From assembly GCA_002179805.1 (NCBI GenBank), contig NAVB01000016.1:1-57186 (forward strand): 57,186 nucleotides of DNA, read 5' to 3'. Both the position numbers and the translations under genes were made by a program. The stretch is from Acanthamoeba lenticulata. Lineage: Eukaryota > Discosea > Longamoebia > Acanthamoebidae. Under the pieces are notes generated by a model. It worked only from the letters and a program-made list of their open reading frames with translations, did no database searches and was not told the DNA's origin. Below are positions 21,272 through 33,300 of the stretch, in pieces. Position 1 is the stretch's first letter. Each line of letters begins with the position of its first letter.

Positions 21272-23235
21272 ATGGAGAAGACACGCGCACAAAGCAACAA
21301 CAACAAGAGCGGGAGGTCCAAGAAGAAGGCGCGGCTGCGCACGTCGCAGGACGTCTACAACCGAATCATGTGGGACACTGGTCGGTACGACCCAGCGACC
21401 TTCACCCTCGGCTACCTCGACCGCTTTGACGGCATGATGGAGCTTCCGCTGGACGAGTTCGTGCCCATCGACAAGGGCGGCGATATCGCCTACCACCGCA
21501 TCTACTACTTCCGGCAGGGCGACGTGGTCATGTGGGACCGCAACAGACGCATCGACCGCTTTTTCGGCTCAGGTGAGACCTCTGCCGCTGGTGCCGACAC
21601 CAACGCGACCACGACGACTACCACCACCACCACCACCACGTCCAGCGACGACGGCAGTGGCTCCGCCAGCTCTGGCGAGGAGGACGCGCCCGCGGACGAG
21701 CCGGCCCCCGTCGCCATCCCGACCCCCGCGCCACGGCAAAAGCAAGGTACAGCTTTCTCTGAAATTATTTTTATTCTTATTTTTTAAAATAATATGTATT
21801 TATAAATATTCTTTGTTTTTAAAAATGCAGAGACGATGCCCAAGATGCGTTCCTGTGGCGTTCTCCTGTTCACCGAGGTCGCCGGCTCGCGCTACTTCCT
21901 GCTCATGAAGCACGGCCGCCGCTACGACCTGCCCAAGGGCCACGTCGAGGCGTACGTTTAACATTCACTATTTTTAATTATCAGTTTCTAAATATTTATT
22001 TTTTGTTTTATTTTTTGTTTTTTTTATGCATTTGCAATTAAAATCTCACGCTTGTGCTCTTCTGTGCTCACAGAGGCGAGACCGACCTTCAGTGCGCGCT
22101 GCGCGAAGTGCGCGAGGAGACCGGCCTCGAGGCCGACACCATCCGGCTGGACTCGCGCTTCGTCTACACCGAAACCTACTACCCGGCCTACCGCCGCCTG
22201 GGCGGCAAGACCGTCGAGAAGACCCTGTGCGTCTTCCTGGCCCACGGGCTCACCGACGCCGCTCCGCGCGACCCGGCCACCGGCTTCCCGCTGGTGCGCC
22301 GCACTGAGCACGGCGCCCACGAGTGGATCAAGTGGAACCCGCCGCACCACATCCAGAAGAACACCATCGACCCGCTGCTCAAGGCCGTCAACGAGCACTT
22401 CCTCCTCCTCAAGGATGAGGCCCGCGCCCGCGCTGTCACTGGCGCCGACGAGCACCAGAGCAACGACGAGGCGGAAGCCAATGAGGACGACGAGGAGGAT
22501 GAGGATGAGGATGACGATATCGACTTGCTGACGTCAGCATCGGCCACGGTCGTGGCCGAGGTCGGCACCGTGGAGCGAACGGAGGAAAAGGAGAAGCTCG
22601 AGCGCGAGCGTGCCGAGAAGACCGAGCGGGAGCGGCTCGAGCGCGAGCAAAAGACCCGGCGACGAACGGACTACAACGCGCGCAAGGCCCGGCGGCAGCG
22701 CAACGCGATGGTCGCCGGCGGCGGCTACGCGCTGCTCGATAAGGTGCGCGACGAGAGCGGCCGCGGCGGCCGCGTGGGCATCTACGCCGAGTCGGACATC
22801 CAGTTTGACGAGGCCGCCCTCAACGCCCAGGCCAAGCTCATCCTCAAGCGCAACGACCGGGCCACGCGCAATCTCGACCCGCGCGTCCGCGCTGCGCCTG
22901 GCGTGGCCGTCAGCTCGGCCCATGGCGGCGAGGACAATGGTGACGACGACGATGACGACGAGTTCAGCGACGAGGAGACCGCGCAGTACGTGGCCTCGCG
23001 CCGCTCCGCTCCCGGCGTCGGGCTGGGCGAGTTCATGGACCTCGCGGGGCCGACATCGACCGGTGACGGTGGTGTGGAGGTGGACGTCGAAGACGACGAC
23101 GACGGTGGCGCACTTCAGGGCAGTGCCGGGGCCGACCTCAAGGAGGAAGTGCCCTGGACCTGCGAGCAGTGCACGTACGTCAACCGACCGACCTTCCTCT
23201 GCTGCGAGATCTGCAACGCCGAGCGACGACCGTGA
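21272..23235 (+). CDS. MJ1316 (DUF504) - Nudix hydrolase - RanBP2 zinc-finger fusion protein
   Basis: 585 residues from exons 21272-21746, 21831-21951 and 22074-23235, all in phase. Residues about 25-105 match the MJ1316/DUF504 domain (VYNRIMWDTGRYDPATFTLG, RFDGMMELPLDEF, YHRIYYFRQGDVVMWDRNRR), which has been proposed to recognise RNA cyclic-phosphate ends. After a poly-Thr/acidic linker comes a Nudix domain with an intact box: GHVEAGE at the exon 2/3 junction, then ALREVREETGL. It resembles Ap4A-type hydrolases and has an adjacent FVYTETYYPAYRR. A long acidic and Arg/Glu-rich coiled region follows. The C-terminus is a RanBP2-type zinc finger (PWTCEQCTYVNRPTFLCCEI, four Cys ligands), which binds RNA or ubiquitin in relatives. 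Likely role: RNA-end or nucleotide processing. Substrate unknown. Confidence 0.88.
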
Positions 23236-23485
23236 AAACAAATGCGATTGTCGTGTTCCTTTCAGCCAGCTCAATGAAATGAAGAGTTGATCCACCCTTA
23301 TCTTTTTGCGTTACACTTTTGTTTTTTGTTTTTGTTTAATTGATTTATTTTTTGTTGAAATTTTATTCGAGTCATGGCCGTGGCGGTAGATATCCACCGC
23401 GTCTTGGTTGCTGAAGTTCTGCAGCAAACGCTTGTTCACTCCTCTGGAGTGAATGCGGCATGCAGTTGCTGCTGTTGCGTCACCC
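23236..23485. other. Convergent 3' flanks, 250 nt
   Basis: AT-rich, T-rich sequence at 23300-23370 between two converging genes. Nothing else is recognised. Confidence 0.5.
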
Positions 23486-24103
23486 TTAGCAGGACGATCC
23501 GACCACGTCGACGGGACAACCCTCCGTGATGTCGAAGAGCTTGAACTGGGCCGTGTAGACGTTGCCCTGTGCGTCGAAGCCCACGCCGGGGAGGGCGCCG
23601 TTGCTGCAGCCCAGAGTCACGTTCTGGAAGACTTGCGCGCCGATGGCCACCCGCAGCACGCCGTCGCGCGTGACCAGCACGTCAAACGTGTTGGCCGCCA
23701 GGCGCGAGGAGACCTGGTCGGCGCTGAAGGGCTGCGCAACGCCTCGGTTGCAACCAACGTGCTGGTTGGAGAGAACGGCGAAGGACGGTGTGTCCTTGTT
23801 GACAAGGCCGTCGTAGTAGCGGTTGAAGTAGACGTTACCTTGCGCGTTCGACACCTGCAGGAAAAAAAACAGCTTATGATGTGAGCTCAAAGTCCAAGGT
23901 GGATCGATCTTTGCTTATGTGCGCTGTCGTACCGTTGGAGTGGAAGCGCTGACAGAGGTGATTGTGAGCTGCACGCAGCTGTGGCCTTGCGCGCCTTCAA
24001 AGATGGGCACGAGAGCGGAGGCACAGCTGGCCAGAGCCTGGGCGGAGGAAGAGATGACGATGAAGCTGAGGATCAGGGTGGCGAGAGTCGCGTAGGGATT
24101 CAT
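23486..24103 (-). CDS. Small secreted protein, unrecognised
   Basis: Two exons, 24103-23933 and 23854-23486, give 179 residues. Residues 1-24 are a clear signal peptide (MNPYATLATLILSFIVISSS). The mature part is rich in beta-type residues, with two similar segments (SNAQGNVYFNRYYDGLVN and DAQGNVYTAQFKLFDI) and about six Cys, suggesting a disulphide-bonded extracellular or vacuolar domain. A TATAAAA lies about 90 nt upstream of the ATG. I cannot assign a family. Confidence 0.8.
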
Positions 24104-24189
24104 TCTTTGTTGTCAGGGAGAAGCTTGAGGTCTTGTTGTTGGTGTTCTTGTGGTAGTTGCTGGTTGGTGAAGTGGCTGGGGCCTTTTCG

Positions 24190-24196
24190 TTTTATA
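24190..24196 (-). promoter_or_regulatory. TATA box of the small secreted protein gene
   Basis: TATAAAA on the minus strand, about 90 nt before the start codon at 24103, in the 350-nt flank between this gene and the HEAT-like gene. Confidence 0.6.
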
Positions 24197-24452
24197 CATT
24201 CAACAGCACCTGCATGGTGTCATCCCCGATGGAGAAATGGAAGACAGAACATAGGAAATGCATATGGCCAACCTCGATTGCCAGCCAAGCACGCATGCTC
24301 CTCCTCCGGAGCTGAAGGTTGTCCGTACGACCGCTCGTAAGCCACCACCTCGCTTGTGGCGACAGGAAAAACAATTTCACCCATTTTTTTATGTTTTGTT
24401 AATTTTAGCCAATTGGCACGCAGACAGAGTACAAAAAAGGCAATTTCCAACA

Positions 24453-27400
24453 TTAATCGAGGTGAAAGGCGGAGAGAAGTGAAGGTGAGACCAGAGCGCT
24501 CAGCAGTTTGCGCGCGGTGGCTGCCCGACGAGGAGTTACTTGGGCCTGTTCGGCCCATTTGTGGTCGAAATCTTGCGGACTTGCCGCCGCGTGGCTGAGG
24601 ATGGCCTCGGCGGCCAAGGCCACTTTGTCGCGCACATGCACGGGCAGTCGGGCCACCAACTGGCGTGGACCGAGACGTCCCAGCTCGTCCTCTTCCTCGT
24701 CGTCGCTACAGCTGTCGTACCACTCGGCCATGGACGGGATCTTTGCAGCGCTCCCGTCGTCCACTTCTTCGCCCCAGTTGGGTTGCGATGCAACGCCTTC
24801 GTCCTCAACGGCGTTGTCGTCGTGTTGGCCGTCGTTGACGAGCGTCAGATGAAAGCCTGCGTAGGCCGCGAGGAGGCACAGCGCCCGCGCGCCGTCCACC
24901 GGCGCCTCGTCTTCTCCTTCTCCTTCTTCTTCGGTGGCGTCTGCGGTCGTGGCATAGGCCACCAACAAGAGGTTGGCAAGGCTCTCGGCCAGCGCGAGCA
25001 GCTGCTCGGTGGACCACTTGGGCCTGCTGCCGACGTCCATCGGCGCCATGGCGACGAGCCACGCCACGAGCTCCGGGTCAACGCTCTCGGCTTGGGTCAG
25101 CCCCAGGAGGATGGTGAAGGCCAGCCCATGGGACTGTCGCTGGTCGCTCAGGGGGTGCTCTCGCGCCACCAGATTGGCCAGTGCTGACGTCACCAGCTGG
25201 ACCCAAGACTGGCGCTTGTCCCATCCCTCCAGCGCCAGCGTCCCTTTGGCGGTGGCCAAAAATGTTTTTTTTAAAAAAAACTGAACAATAGTAAAGTAAA
25301 AATGTTTTTTTAAAAATAAAAAAATAAAAACAACTCTCGTACCGATGAGCTTGCCCAAGGGCACAAGGTGGGCGGGATGGAGATTGGTGGTGATGGCAGG
25401 CAGCAGCTGCATCATTAGTGTCGTGGCGCATCGTCCATCTGAATGCCACGCCACCTTATGGAGGAGCCTGATCGCCTCCCGCACCTGCGTTGTGTCCTGT
25501 GTATGTGCGCGTAAGCCTTTGGGAGCCGCCGCGAGGACAACAGGCAGCGCTTGGGGATGTTGCGCCGTACGAGGCAACCAAAGCGAGTCCAAGTGGCAGG
25601 CATGTCAACACCGTCTCCTTCAAGACCTTGAAGAAGGAGGTCCTCCAGCGAGTCGTCCTCGGCCTTCTGCTCGAGCAAGAGGGTGAGGAGCCGCAGCAGC
25701 GTCTGGGTCACTTGAGCCGGCTCGTCGGGCCCGGGGGTCTGGCGGGCCAGGCCGACCACGCATCGGAACACGGGCACGATCGAGACGCTCCTCTCGGGCC
25801 AGCGATTCTTTTGGCCTTTGAGGAAGACGCACAACTGCGCCAAAATGGCGGCTCGGTGCCGTTCGTGGGATGGCAAGAGGGCGGCGGCGCAGAGGGCGTC
25901 GAGGACCTCTTTCGCGAGCGCCGCGCCATCATTCGCCGTGATCAACATGCGCTTGCCCAAGGAGGCCAGCTCGTGCATGAGCTCGAGCCACAGCTCGTCG
26001 TCGTCGTGCTGTCGTTGGAAAAGCGCGGTCCAAGCATGGACGATGCTCGCTTGGACGTCGTCTCCGACCAGCTTGTCGGATGAGCTCTGGACGCTGCTGC
26101 CGAATGTAAAGAGCACCACCGGCTGCAGTATCAAGCGGGACAGAGCGAACGCGGCTGGGCGCACGTCGCGCAGGTGCGGCAAGGCTCGGCACAGGGCGCG
26201 GGCAAGCTCTTCCCGGTCCGAGATCTCGTTCAGGCAGAGAATGACTTGCTCCGCCGCCTCGCTGACCGTCGCTCGCATCTCCTTCTGTTGTGCGCGCGCA
26301 GCCGCATTGTTCAGATTCTTGTACGCTTTTGGGGAAGCGAGCGACGCGACGTACGTGCGGCCCCAGGAGCCCTTCGATGGAAAGAGAGTAAAGTGTCTGC
26401 ACCGGGTGTCGATACTCGGGGCTGATGTGCGGCGTGAGCGCGAACAGCCCGCACTCCCTGCGCCCACCGCCACCGCCACCGCCGCCACCGTCGCTCAACG
26501 TGAGTCTTGTTTGTCAACTGCTGCGACGACCGCGGTGGGGCTGAGCGGGGCAACCGACCGAACGCGCCATGGCCGGTCTGGCTCGAGCATGGCCAGGCAC
26601 ATGTCCTCAAAACTGTGACGCGCGAGCGGGTGGAAGAGAACGCCGCCCAGCATGTCGCGTATCGCCTTACGCACGGCCGTGCGCTTCTTCTCTTCTTGCC
26701 CTGATGACGGTGGCGACGGCCACATGCACGTCGTCCCGGACGTTGGAAACAGCAAAGCAAAAAGGCTGATTCGCCACAGCAAAGGACGCTACGTACGACG
26801 ACTGCGGCGGATCCGCCCGAGAACTCGCGCGCGAAGGTCGACGGGGAGAGCGAGCGCGAGCGTGCCGGGGTCGACCCGATCCTGCTCCGCGCGCCACAGG
26901 TCGGCCAATCGCTCGGTGGCCAGCTGCAGCAGAGCGGGCGGCATGTCGTCCTCTGGCAGCATCAACCGCTCGAGCCCCACGACCAGCATGGACCTGACGC
27001 TGGCGGCGCGTGCGTGGGAAATCCCAGCTTGTGTGAATCCTTGGCCCATCATCTGCGCAGATCTGGGGCCACGCACCGCATCTGGTCGTTGTTCAACACT
27101 CCGCCCGTGAACGCCCACGAGACGACATTTGCGGCCTGCAGTATCACTTCGGCCTCTTCTTCCTGATGGTGGCGCAGTTGCGTTGTTTGGTAAACACAAC
27201 CACAACAACAACAACGACATGACGATGATGATGGCGATGATGATGGCATATGTGACGTACGTAACCGAACCAGTCGAGCAGACGATGCGCGATCTCGACC
27301 GATACGGCATGCATGGCTAAGCGGTGCTGCGCGGCGTCGAGGACGGCGAATGCAGCGGACCTCACCGCAGGTGACGCGTCGCCGGTGGCCAAAGACCACA

Positions 27401-28382
27401 GTTTCTGTCCGGATGTCGATCGTTAGAGACTCTCTCCGCCAGGCTCACGCGGCAAGGGAACACTCTTGGAGGCGGGGGGCGGGCGAGGAGGCAGCACGGG
27501 CTGAAGCGAGTCGAAATGGGCGGCAGCCCGGACGGCGGCGCAGCGGACATCGACGTTGGGGTGGTCAGTCAGGTGCAACACACGATCCGCGCATGGGTCG
27601 AGCTGGCTCCAGGCGTCCTCCTTGAAGGCGTCGAGCAGCCTCAGCCCGGCTAGAAAACGGCCAGGGTCAGGAGAGACGGGAGGTAGTAGCCGCGAGTGGG
27701 CGCACGTACCGACAAGGACTTGGCTTCGGGGATGACAGAGGACTTGGGCCGCGAGGACGTCGAGGTCGTCTGGCCTGAGGCGCCAGAATTGCTCTGCGGC
27801 CACGCCGTGAGGAACGTTGGCCCAGGCGGAGCGTATGATGTCCATCGAGTCCCCGAGGTACTCGCCCACGACCTTTGCCACCAGCAGCGCACGATCGTCG
27901 CCCGTTCCTGCCGTGGCGGCGGCAATCGTGGCGCCGTAGAGCGCCCAGAGGTAACGAAGCACGGTCGATCGCCAGACATCGGTGGTGAGGCTCTCGTGCT
28001 GCGGGACACGCTTGCCAAACAGGTCGACCAACACCCTCTGCCGCAGGATTGGAGCCAAGGCGGCAAACAGGGCCGCGGCCCTCGAAGTGGGTGCGCCCAA
28101 GTCTACAGCCTCAGCACACGCCGGAGTGGCGAGGAAGCTGAGGCAGCCGTGTGGCGTGGAGCTGAAGAACCATTCCAACACTTCGGCCGCCACGTGCAAC
28201 TCCTCTTCCTCCTCGACCGTGAAGTCCTCTTGTTCTTCTCTACGGAAATAGTCAAACACGCTGTCGCAAGCTGCGACTGCTCCTTCGTCATCTTCGCTGC
28301 TGCCGGGCAACGTGGCGGGGAGCACGGCCCACAACTTTTCGTAGGCTGTCACGTTCGTGTTGCAGTTGTTGCGGTGGTTCAT
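24453..28382 (-). CDS. Large HEAT/ARM-like helical protein, unrecognised
   Basis: Multi-exon gene starting at 28382 (MNHRNNCNTNVTAYEKLWAV) and stopping at 24453-24455. The translated segments are almost wholly amphipathic helices in HEAT-like pairs: LHVAAEVLEWFFSSTP, LFAALAPILRQRVLVDLF, HPNVDVRCAAVRAAAHF, QTLLRLLTLLLEQK, LVTSALANLVAREHPL. An acidic patch (EWYDSCSDDEEEDELG) lies near the C-terminus. Recognisable exon blocks are about 28382-27700, 27650-27450, 26960-26790, 26300-25560, 25490-25345 and 25255-24453, with GT-AG introns between. HEAT solenoids serve as scaffolds (import, chaperone, kinase-regulatory), and I could not tie this one to a named family. Exon boundaries at 26.3-27.4 kb are poorly resolved. 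Confidence 0.65.
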
Positions 28383-28473
28383 CCCTTGAGTTGTGTTAAA
28401 TTGTTGATTTTTTAAATTTTTTTCAGTTTAATCAATTTTTTCACTCAACCGTTGATGGTGGTGCTGTTGCGCT

Positions 28474-29383
28474 TCACAGCGTCGCGGCGAGAGCCTGGAG
28501 GGCGGCGATGGCGCGCGCACACTCGGTGATGAGACTCACCAGCGGCGTGCACTGCGCAGCCGGGGTGCTGGCCAGCCGCTGGCGCGCCTCCTCAATCTTG
28601 CTGTAGAGGGTGGCCACCGCAGCGTCGATGTACGCGTGGCCTTGCACCGCGTGCTGGTGGGGATGAGGATGATGATGGTGAGGATGGTCATGGTGAGGGT
28701 GAGGATGCGGAGGATGGTGGTGATGGTGCGCGTCGCCGTAGCCGTGCGTGGGCGGGGCCAGGCCGACCTGGGGCGGGTAGGCCGAGACGAGCGACTCGGG
28801 CTGGGCCGTGGGTGCCGGGAAGTGCACGGGCGGCGGGAAGGAGGACAAGTTCGACGAAGACGCTGCGTCGCTCTGCGTGCTGGCAGTGCTTGCTGCGGCA
28901 GCCTTGGGTTCGTGCCCGTTCGTGCAGACAATCTGGCAGCGGGGCTCAGACTCATCTTCGAGATCGACCACCGGCTGGGTTGCCTGCTTGGCAGCCGCGG
29001 CCCTCTTCGCGTCCTGTAAAAGGCACAACGTTGTGAGCCGAGTTTGTTAATCTCGCAAGATCTTGGCAAAAAGTGGTTGGAAATGTACAATATCGTCCGT
29101 GTAAAGTTCGCACGACACACAGAACGAGCGCCCCTGTCTGTCCCTCATGAGAGGCACCTTGAAGGTGATAAAAGAACGTCAGATCACCTTCGGGGTCTTC
29201 ATGTTTTCGAGGGAAGGCAGGACGCACCACGCAACCGGCCGAGCATGTATCTTCGAGCATGCACCAACCCTGCAACAGCTTCTCGCCCAACTTGCGGCTA
29301 TTCTTGTCACTCTCCTCGCGCCGCTTGCGCGTGCGTTCTTCGATTTCGGCGCTGCTCAGTTCTGGATCGTACCCGCTGCTCAT
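28474..29383 (-). CDS. ZNRD2: ZNRD2/SSSCA1-like zinc-ribbon protein with His-rich insert
   Basis: Three exons. Exon 1 starts at 29383 (MSSGYDPELSSAEIEERTRK) and ends after LLQGWCMLEDTCSAGC. A short exon 2 follows (PLMRDRQGRSFCVSCELYTD). Exon 3 runs to the stop at 28474. The order GWxML-C..C-(15 residues)-FCVSC is the zinc ribbon of the human p27/SSSCA1 protein. The C-terminal helix pair (LYSKIEEARQRLAS .. ITECARAIAALQALAA) matches its conserved C-terminal region. Between them is a Pro/Ser-rich linker and a strongly His-rich stretch (HHHHHPPHPHPHHDHPHHHH), not typical of the human protein, which could bind metal. The human protein has been linked to mitosis and autoimmunity. Its biochemical role is poorly defined. 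Exon 1/2 donor placement is uncertain by one codon. Confidence 0.82.
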
Positions 29384-29616
29384 CTTGCCTGCTGAAGATG
29401 GAAAAGTTATATTTTCTTCTGCTTATTTGTATTTTTCTTTTCCGCCACCGGACGTACGACCCCATGACAGCGCTTGTGCTGCCGTGGGCCCGTTGGGGCT
29501 GCCCACTTGCGTGGGTTGCAGATGAAGCCTGGGCGCACAATGGACACCGCCCAAAACTTGCAAAATACAAAAGTAATTTCAATAATAAATAGAAAGGAGA
29601 CACCAAAGAGACAAGT

Positions 29617-30153
29617 TTAGGCTGGGCGGTGGGCGAAAGGCTTGGTGGAACGCGAAGGGGAAGTGCTCCACATGATACTGGGTCCGGCAGGGCTCGGGGT
29701 GATGGAGCTCGTAGTCGAGGGCGACGGCGTTGACGTCCGTGTGGGCGAACGGGTAGGCGGGTGGGTCGGCGCGGGAGATCTTGATTTGGAGATGCTGGGG
29801 GTCGTAGAGGGCGGGATCCGAGACCTTGATGGTGTTCGAGAAGGCGTAAACGTGGAGGAGGGAGAGTTTGAAGGCGTAGTTGAGGGGGAGCGGGTTCGCA
29901 GCGCTGTCCTCGAGGGAGAGACAGTCGGGGAGACAGTTGGTGTGCGGGAAGGAGAAGCACTCGGTGAAGGAGACGGGGTGAAAGAGATGGAAGGGGTGAT
30001 GGAAGGATTAGGTGTGCGAGTGGGCGTTCGAGATGGGGAGCGAGTGCGGCTCGGTGAGGCAGCGTGAAGGCTTGGGAGGGCGAGAAGCAGAGCGAGGAGC
30101 AGGAGGACGGTGTGAAGCCAAAAAGCCCCCCGATAGCTAGAGTAAGAGTCCAT
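29617..30153 (-). CDS. Secreted mucin-like Ser/Thr/Pro-rich protein
   Basis: 178 residues, single exon. A signal peptide (about residues 10-31, FWLHTVLLLLALLLALPSLHA) is followed by a nearly pure Ser/Thr/Pro/Arg region built from loose repeats of SPSRTP, TPSxS and SxTPSRT. Such regions are heavily O-glycosylated in amoeba surface or cyst-wall proteins. There is no globular domain, transmembrane segment or GPI signal at the C-terminus (..STKPFAHRPA). The repetitive composition also produces a long antisense open frame, which is a shadow. Function is unknown. Confidence 0.7.
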   Translation of the reverse strand: MDSYSSYRGAFWLHTVLLLLALLLALPSLHAASPSRTRSPSRTPTRTPNPSITPSISFTPSPSPSASPSRTPTVSPTVSPSRTALRTRSPSTTPSNSPSSTFTPSRTPSRSRIPPSTTPSISKSRSPAPTHPPTRSPTRTSTPSPSTTSSITPSPAGPSIMWSTSPSRSTKPFAHRPA

Positions 30154-30389
30154 CTCCCTTCCAGACGTTTTCCCTCAAATCAAGCACTTGGCTTGCCTTT
30201 GGTCACAACGCAACCCACAAAACCTTGGCCAATTAAAAAAATCGTCTATTGCTCATTTTCCACTTCTGCTTTTTATTTTCTTCTTGTCTTTTTGTAGTCG
30301 ACACATATTAGAAGCAGTTTGCTTTGTGTGATTCAATGCTCTTGCAGTTCATTTGACACGAGTGAATCAGCAGCTGAAACACAACATTG

Positions 30390-33300
30390 ATGTCGGTTGA
30401 GCGGGTGAGGGAGGAGCACATCTCCGTGTGCGTGCGGGTGCGCCCGCTGCTGCGGAGGGAGAAATCTTCTGCCCCCCAGCGGCCAATTTGGGAAGTCGAT
30501 GAGGGGGGACGCACCATTCGCGCCAGTGCAGGCACAGCCAAAGGCAAGTCATCCTACGCCGGGCAGACCAAAGATGTAGAGTTCACGTTTGGTACACGTC
30601 TTTCTTGTTTTTCCAATTTAACCCAAAATGCAAAAGCATGATCATAAATTCGTGATGTGAAATGGACCTTCTCATTGTCATGCTCATCTCGTGGGTGTGC
30701 AGATCATGTGTTCTCGCCAGAGACGACCAATCAGCAAGTGTTCGAGGTGGTCGCAGAGAACGTCATCTGGTCGACCATGGAGGGTTTCAACGGTATCACC
30801 ACCTTCACCACCAGCCCTCTTCTTCTTCTTCTTCTTCTTCTTCGCTCCTCGCTTTTGCCCACTTGAGTGGTGCTCACCATCATGGCCTACTGCACTGTCT
30901 CCACAGGGACCATATTTGCCTACGGCCAGACCAACTCGGGGAAGACGTTCACGATGAAGGGCTCTTCCAAGAACCCAGGCATGATCCCTCTCGCCATCCA
31001 GGACGTCTTCTCCTACATCAAACAGGTTTGTGTTCTGCCCCCTTGCCTTCCTTCTCTCTCGGCTGCGGCGCTGCTGCACGATCGACTTGGGCCGTGTGTG
31101 TGTCACTCACCCTGTTGGACCGCCAGACGCCCGAGCGCGAGTTTTTGCTGCGCGTGTCCTATCTGGAGATCTACAACGAGGTCATCAACGACCTCTTGTG
31201 TCCCTCCAACACCAACGTCAAGGTCCACGAAACAGCCAAGGCACGCCCCCCTTTCCCTCATTCAATGTTAATAGTAACTATCGAAACGTGCTATTCCTGT
31301 TCTTTAATAACGATAAAAAAACATTTTTATTAATGCTTTTATTATCTACCTCAACAGGGAGGAGTGTTTATCGGAGACCTCAAGGAGGAGATCGTGCTGT
31401 CACCTCAGCAGGTCATGTCCATCATCGCTGCCGGCGAGGCCCATCGACACGTGGGCAGCACCGACTTCAACGAGATGTCGTCTCGATCCCACACCATCTT
31501 CCGCATGGTTTGGCTGCCCTTCCCCCACTGGCCTTCTGTCTGGCGGAAATCAACGCTGACGAACGCGCTGGCCTGTTGTTGCGTGACCACGCGGGGGCGC
31601 AGGTGATCGAAAGTAAACCGGTCCAGAGCAGCGACCCGCGCGAGATGAGCCCCGTCCGGCAGCCGCCCGTCCGTGTGTCGACACTGGTGCGTGGTGCCGG
31701 CGGCCCCGAGTCACACGCCAAGCGTCTTGGACACTCACATCCTGTGTCTTCACCTGGCATGTCTTGACGCGCGCGCATCTTTTGCTACATGTAGCACTTG
31801 ATCGACTTGGCCGGGTCGGAGAAGGCCGGGCCCACCACGACGCAGGGCGTGCGGCGCACGGAGGGCGCCTACATCAACAAGTCGCTCCTCACGCTGGGCA
31901 ACGTCATCTCCAAGCTCAGCAAGGGCAACGGGTAATCATCACCACAAACCATTGATTGTGGGGAGGGAGAGATCTGGGATTTGGCTCTGCTCTTCACTCA
32001 CCGCGTTCATCCGTTCTTCCGCCACAGGGGCCACATCCCGTACCGCGACAGCAAGCTGACTCGAATCCTGCAGCCGTCGCTCAGTGGCAACGCGCGCATC
32101 GCGATCGGTACGTGGGCATGATGACCTAGCGTTGGCAGCCAACACAAGATGGTTGACTCCATGTCGACATGTGTGGCTTTGCAAAGTGTGCACGATCTCG
32201 CCCACGCAAGGCTGCTTTGAGGAATCGCACAACACGCTCAAGTTTGCCGACCGAGCCAAGGCCATCACCAACAAGGCCAAGCTCAACGAGGTTCCCCTTT
32301 TACCGCTTGCGCTTTAGCTTTCGCTTGGCCTTGCTGGTCCAATAGGTATTTGACCAACCGCTCACGGCATGTGTGCGCTGCAGGTGTTGGACGACAAGGC
32401 GCTGATCAAGATCTACCGGGATAAGATCACCAAGCTCAAGAAGCGGCTTCAGGAGGTGCAGGAGAAGGAGGAGCACATTCAGAAGCTGCAGACCGCCGAA
32501 CTGGAGAAGAAGTCGCTCGAGGAAAGCAACGTCATACTCCTGGAACGGTACGTACATATTCCATTCATTTTTTTGATTTAAATTTAAAATTGTTTTTTTA
32601 TTTGTGTCGCACCAGATTGCGGGAGCAAGAGCAGATCAAGATGAAGCTCGAGGAGAAAATCAATCGACTCACGCGGCTCATCCTGGTCTCGACGTCGATC
32701 CCGACGCCCATGGCCCAGCGCACGCAGCCGGGCTTCCGCAGCGGCACCGCGACGCCATCCAGTGCTTCGCCCTCGTCAGCCGGTTCGTCCCCTTTTAAAC
32801 AAAACAAATTGAAATAATTTCATTTTTTTCTTTTTTATTTCCTCTAAACTTCAAGTTCGCTCGTGGACCACAGGCATCATGTGGCGCAGCGGCATTCGCC
32901 CACCGTCCTTCCGGCTGAACACGCCAACCGGTTCGACGATGAGGTACCCATCGCTCTAAACCGATGAAAGGCAGACAAACCCGTGGCTCATACGGCTCCC
33001 GAACACAGCAGCCCCGTGCGTTCGGTGCTCGAGCCACCATCGCCGCGAAACCGGGCGCACTCAACGCGCCGCTCCCTCGATTTTCTCAATTTTGGCGTAC
33101 GCCGTCCTTTTTTGTTCTTTTTTTCTGCGTTTTTTAGCGAATTAAATATGTTATTATTAAAATACAACCATGTTAGCAGGAGGCGAATGGCGTCGATGGT
33201 GGGAGCCAGAGCGACACCGGTGACGAGTCGGAGAGTCTGTCCGACGATGAGGGCGATGACGGCGAGGAGGACGAGACGGCACCAGGCAACGGGGGCGAAG

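Noticed and set aside
29642..30067. 141-codon plus-strand Gly/Val/Glu-rich open frame
   Set aside because: Antisense of the mucin-like Ser/Thr/Pro repeats. Periodicity is inherited from the true gene.
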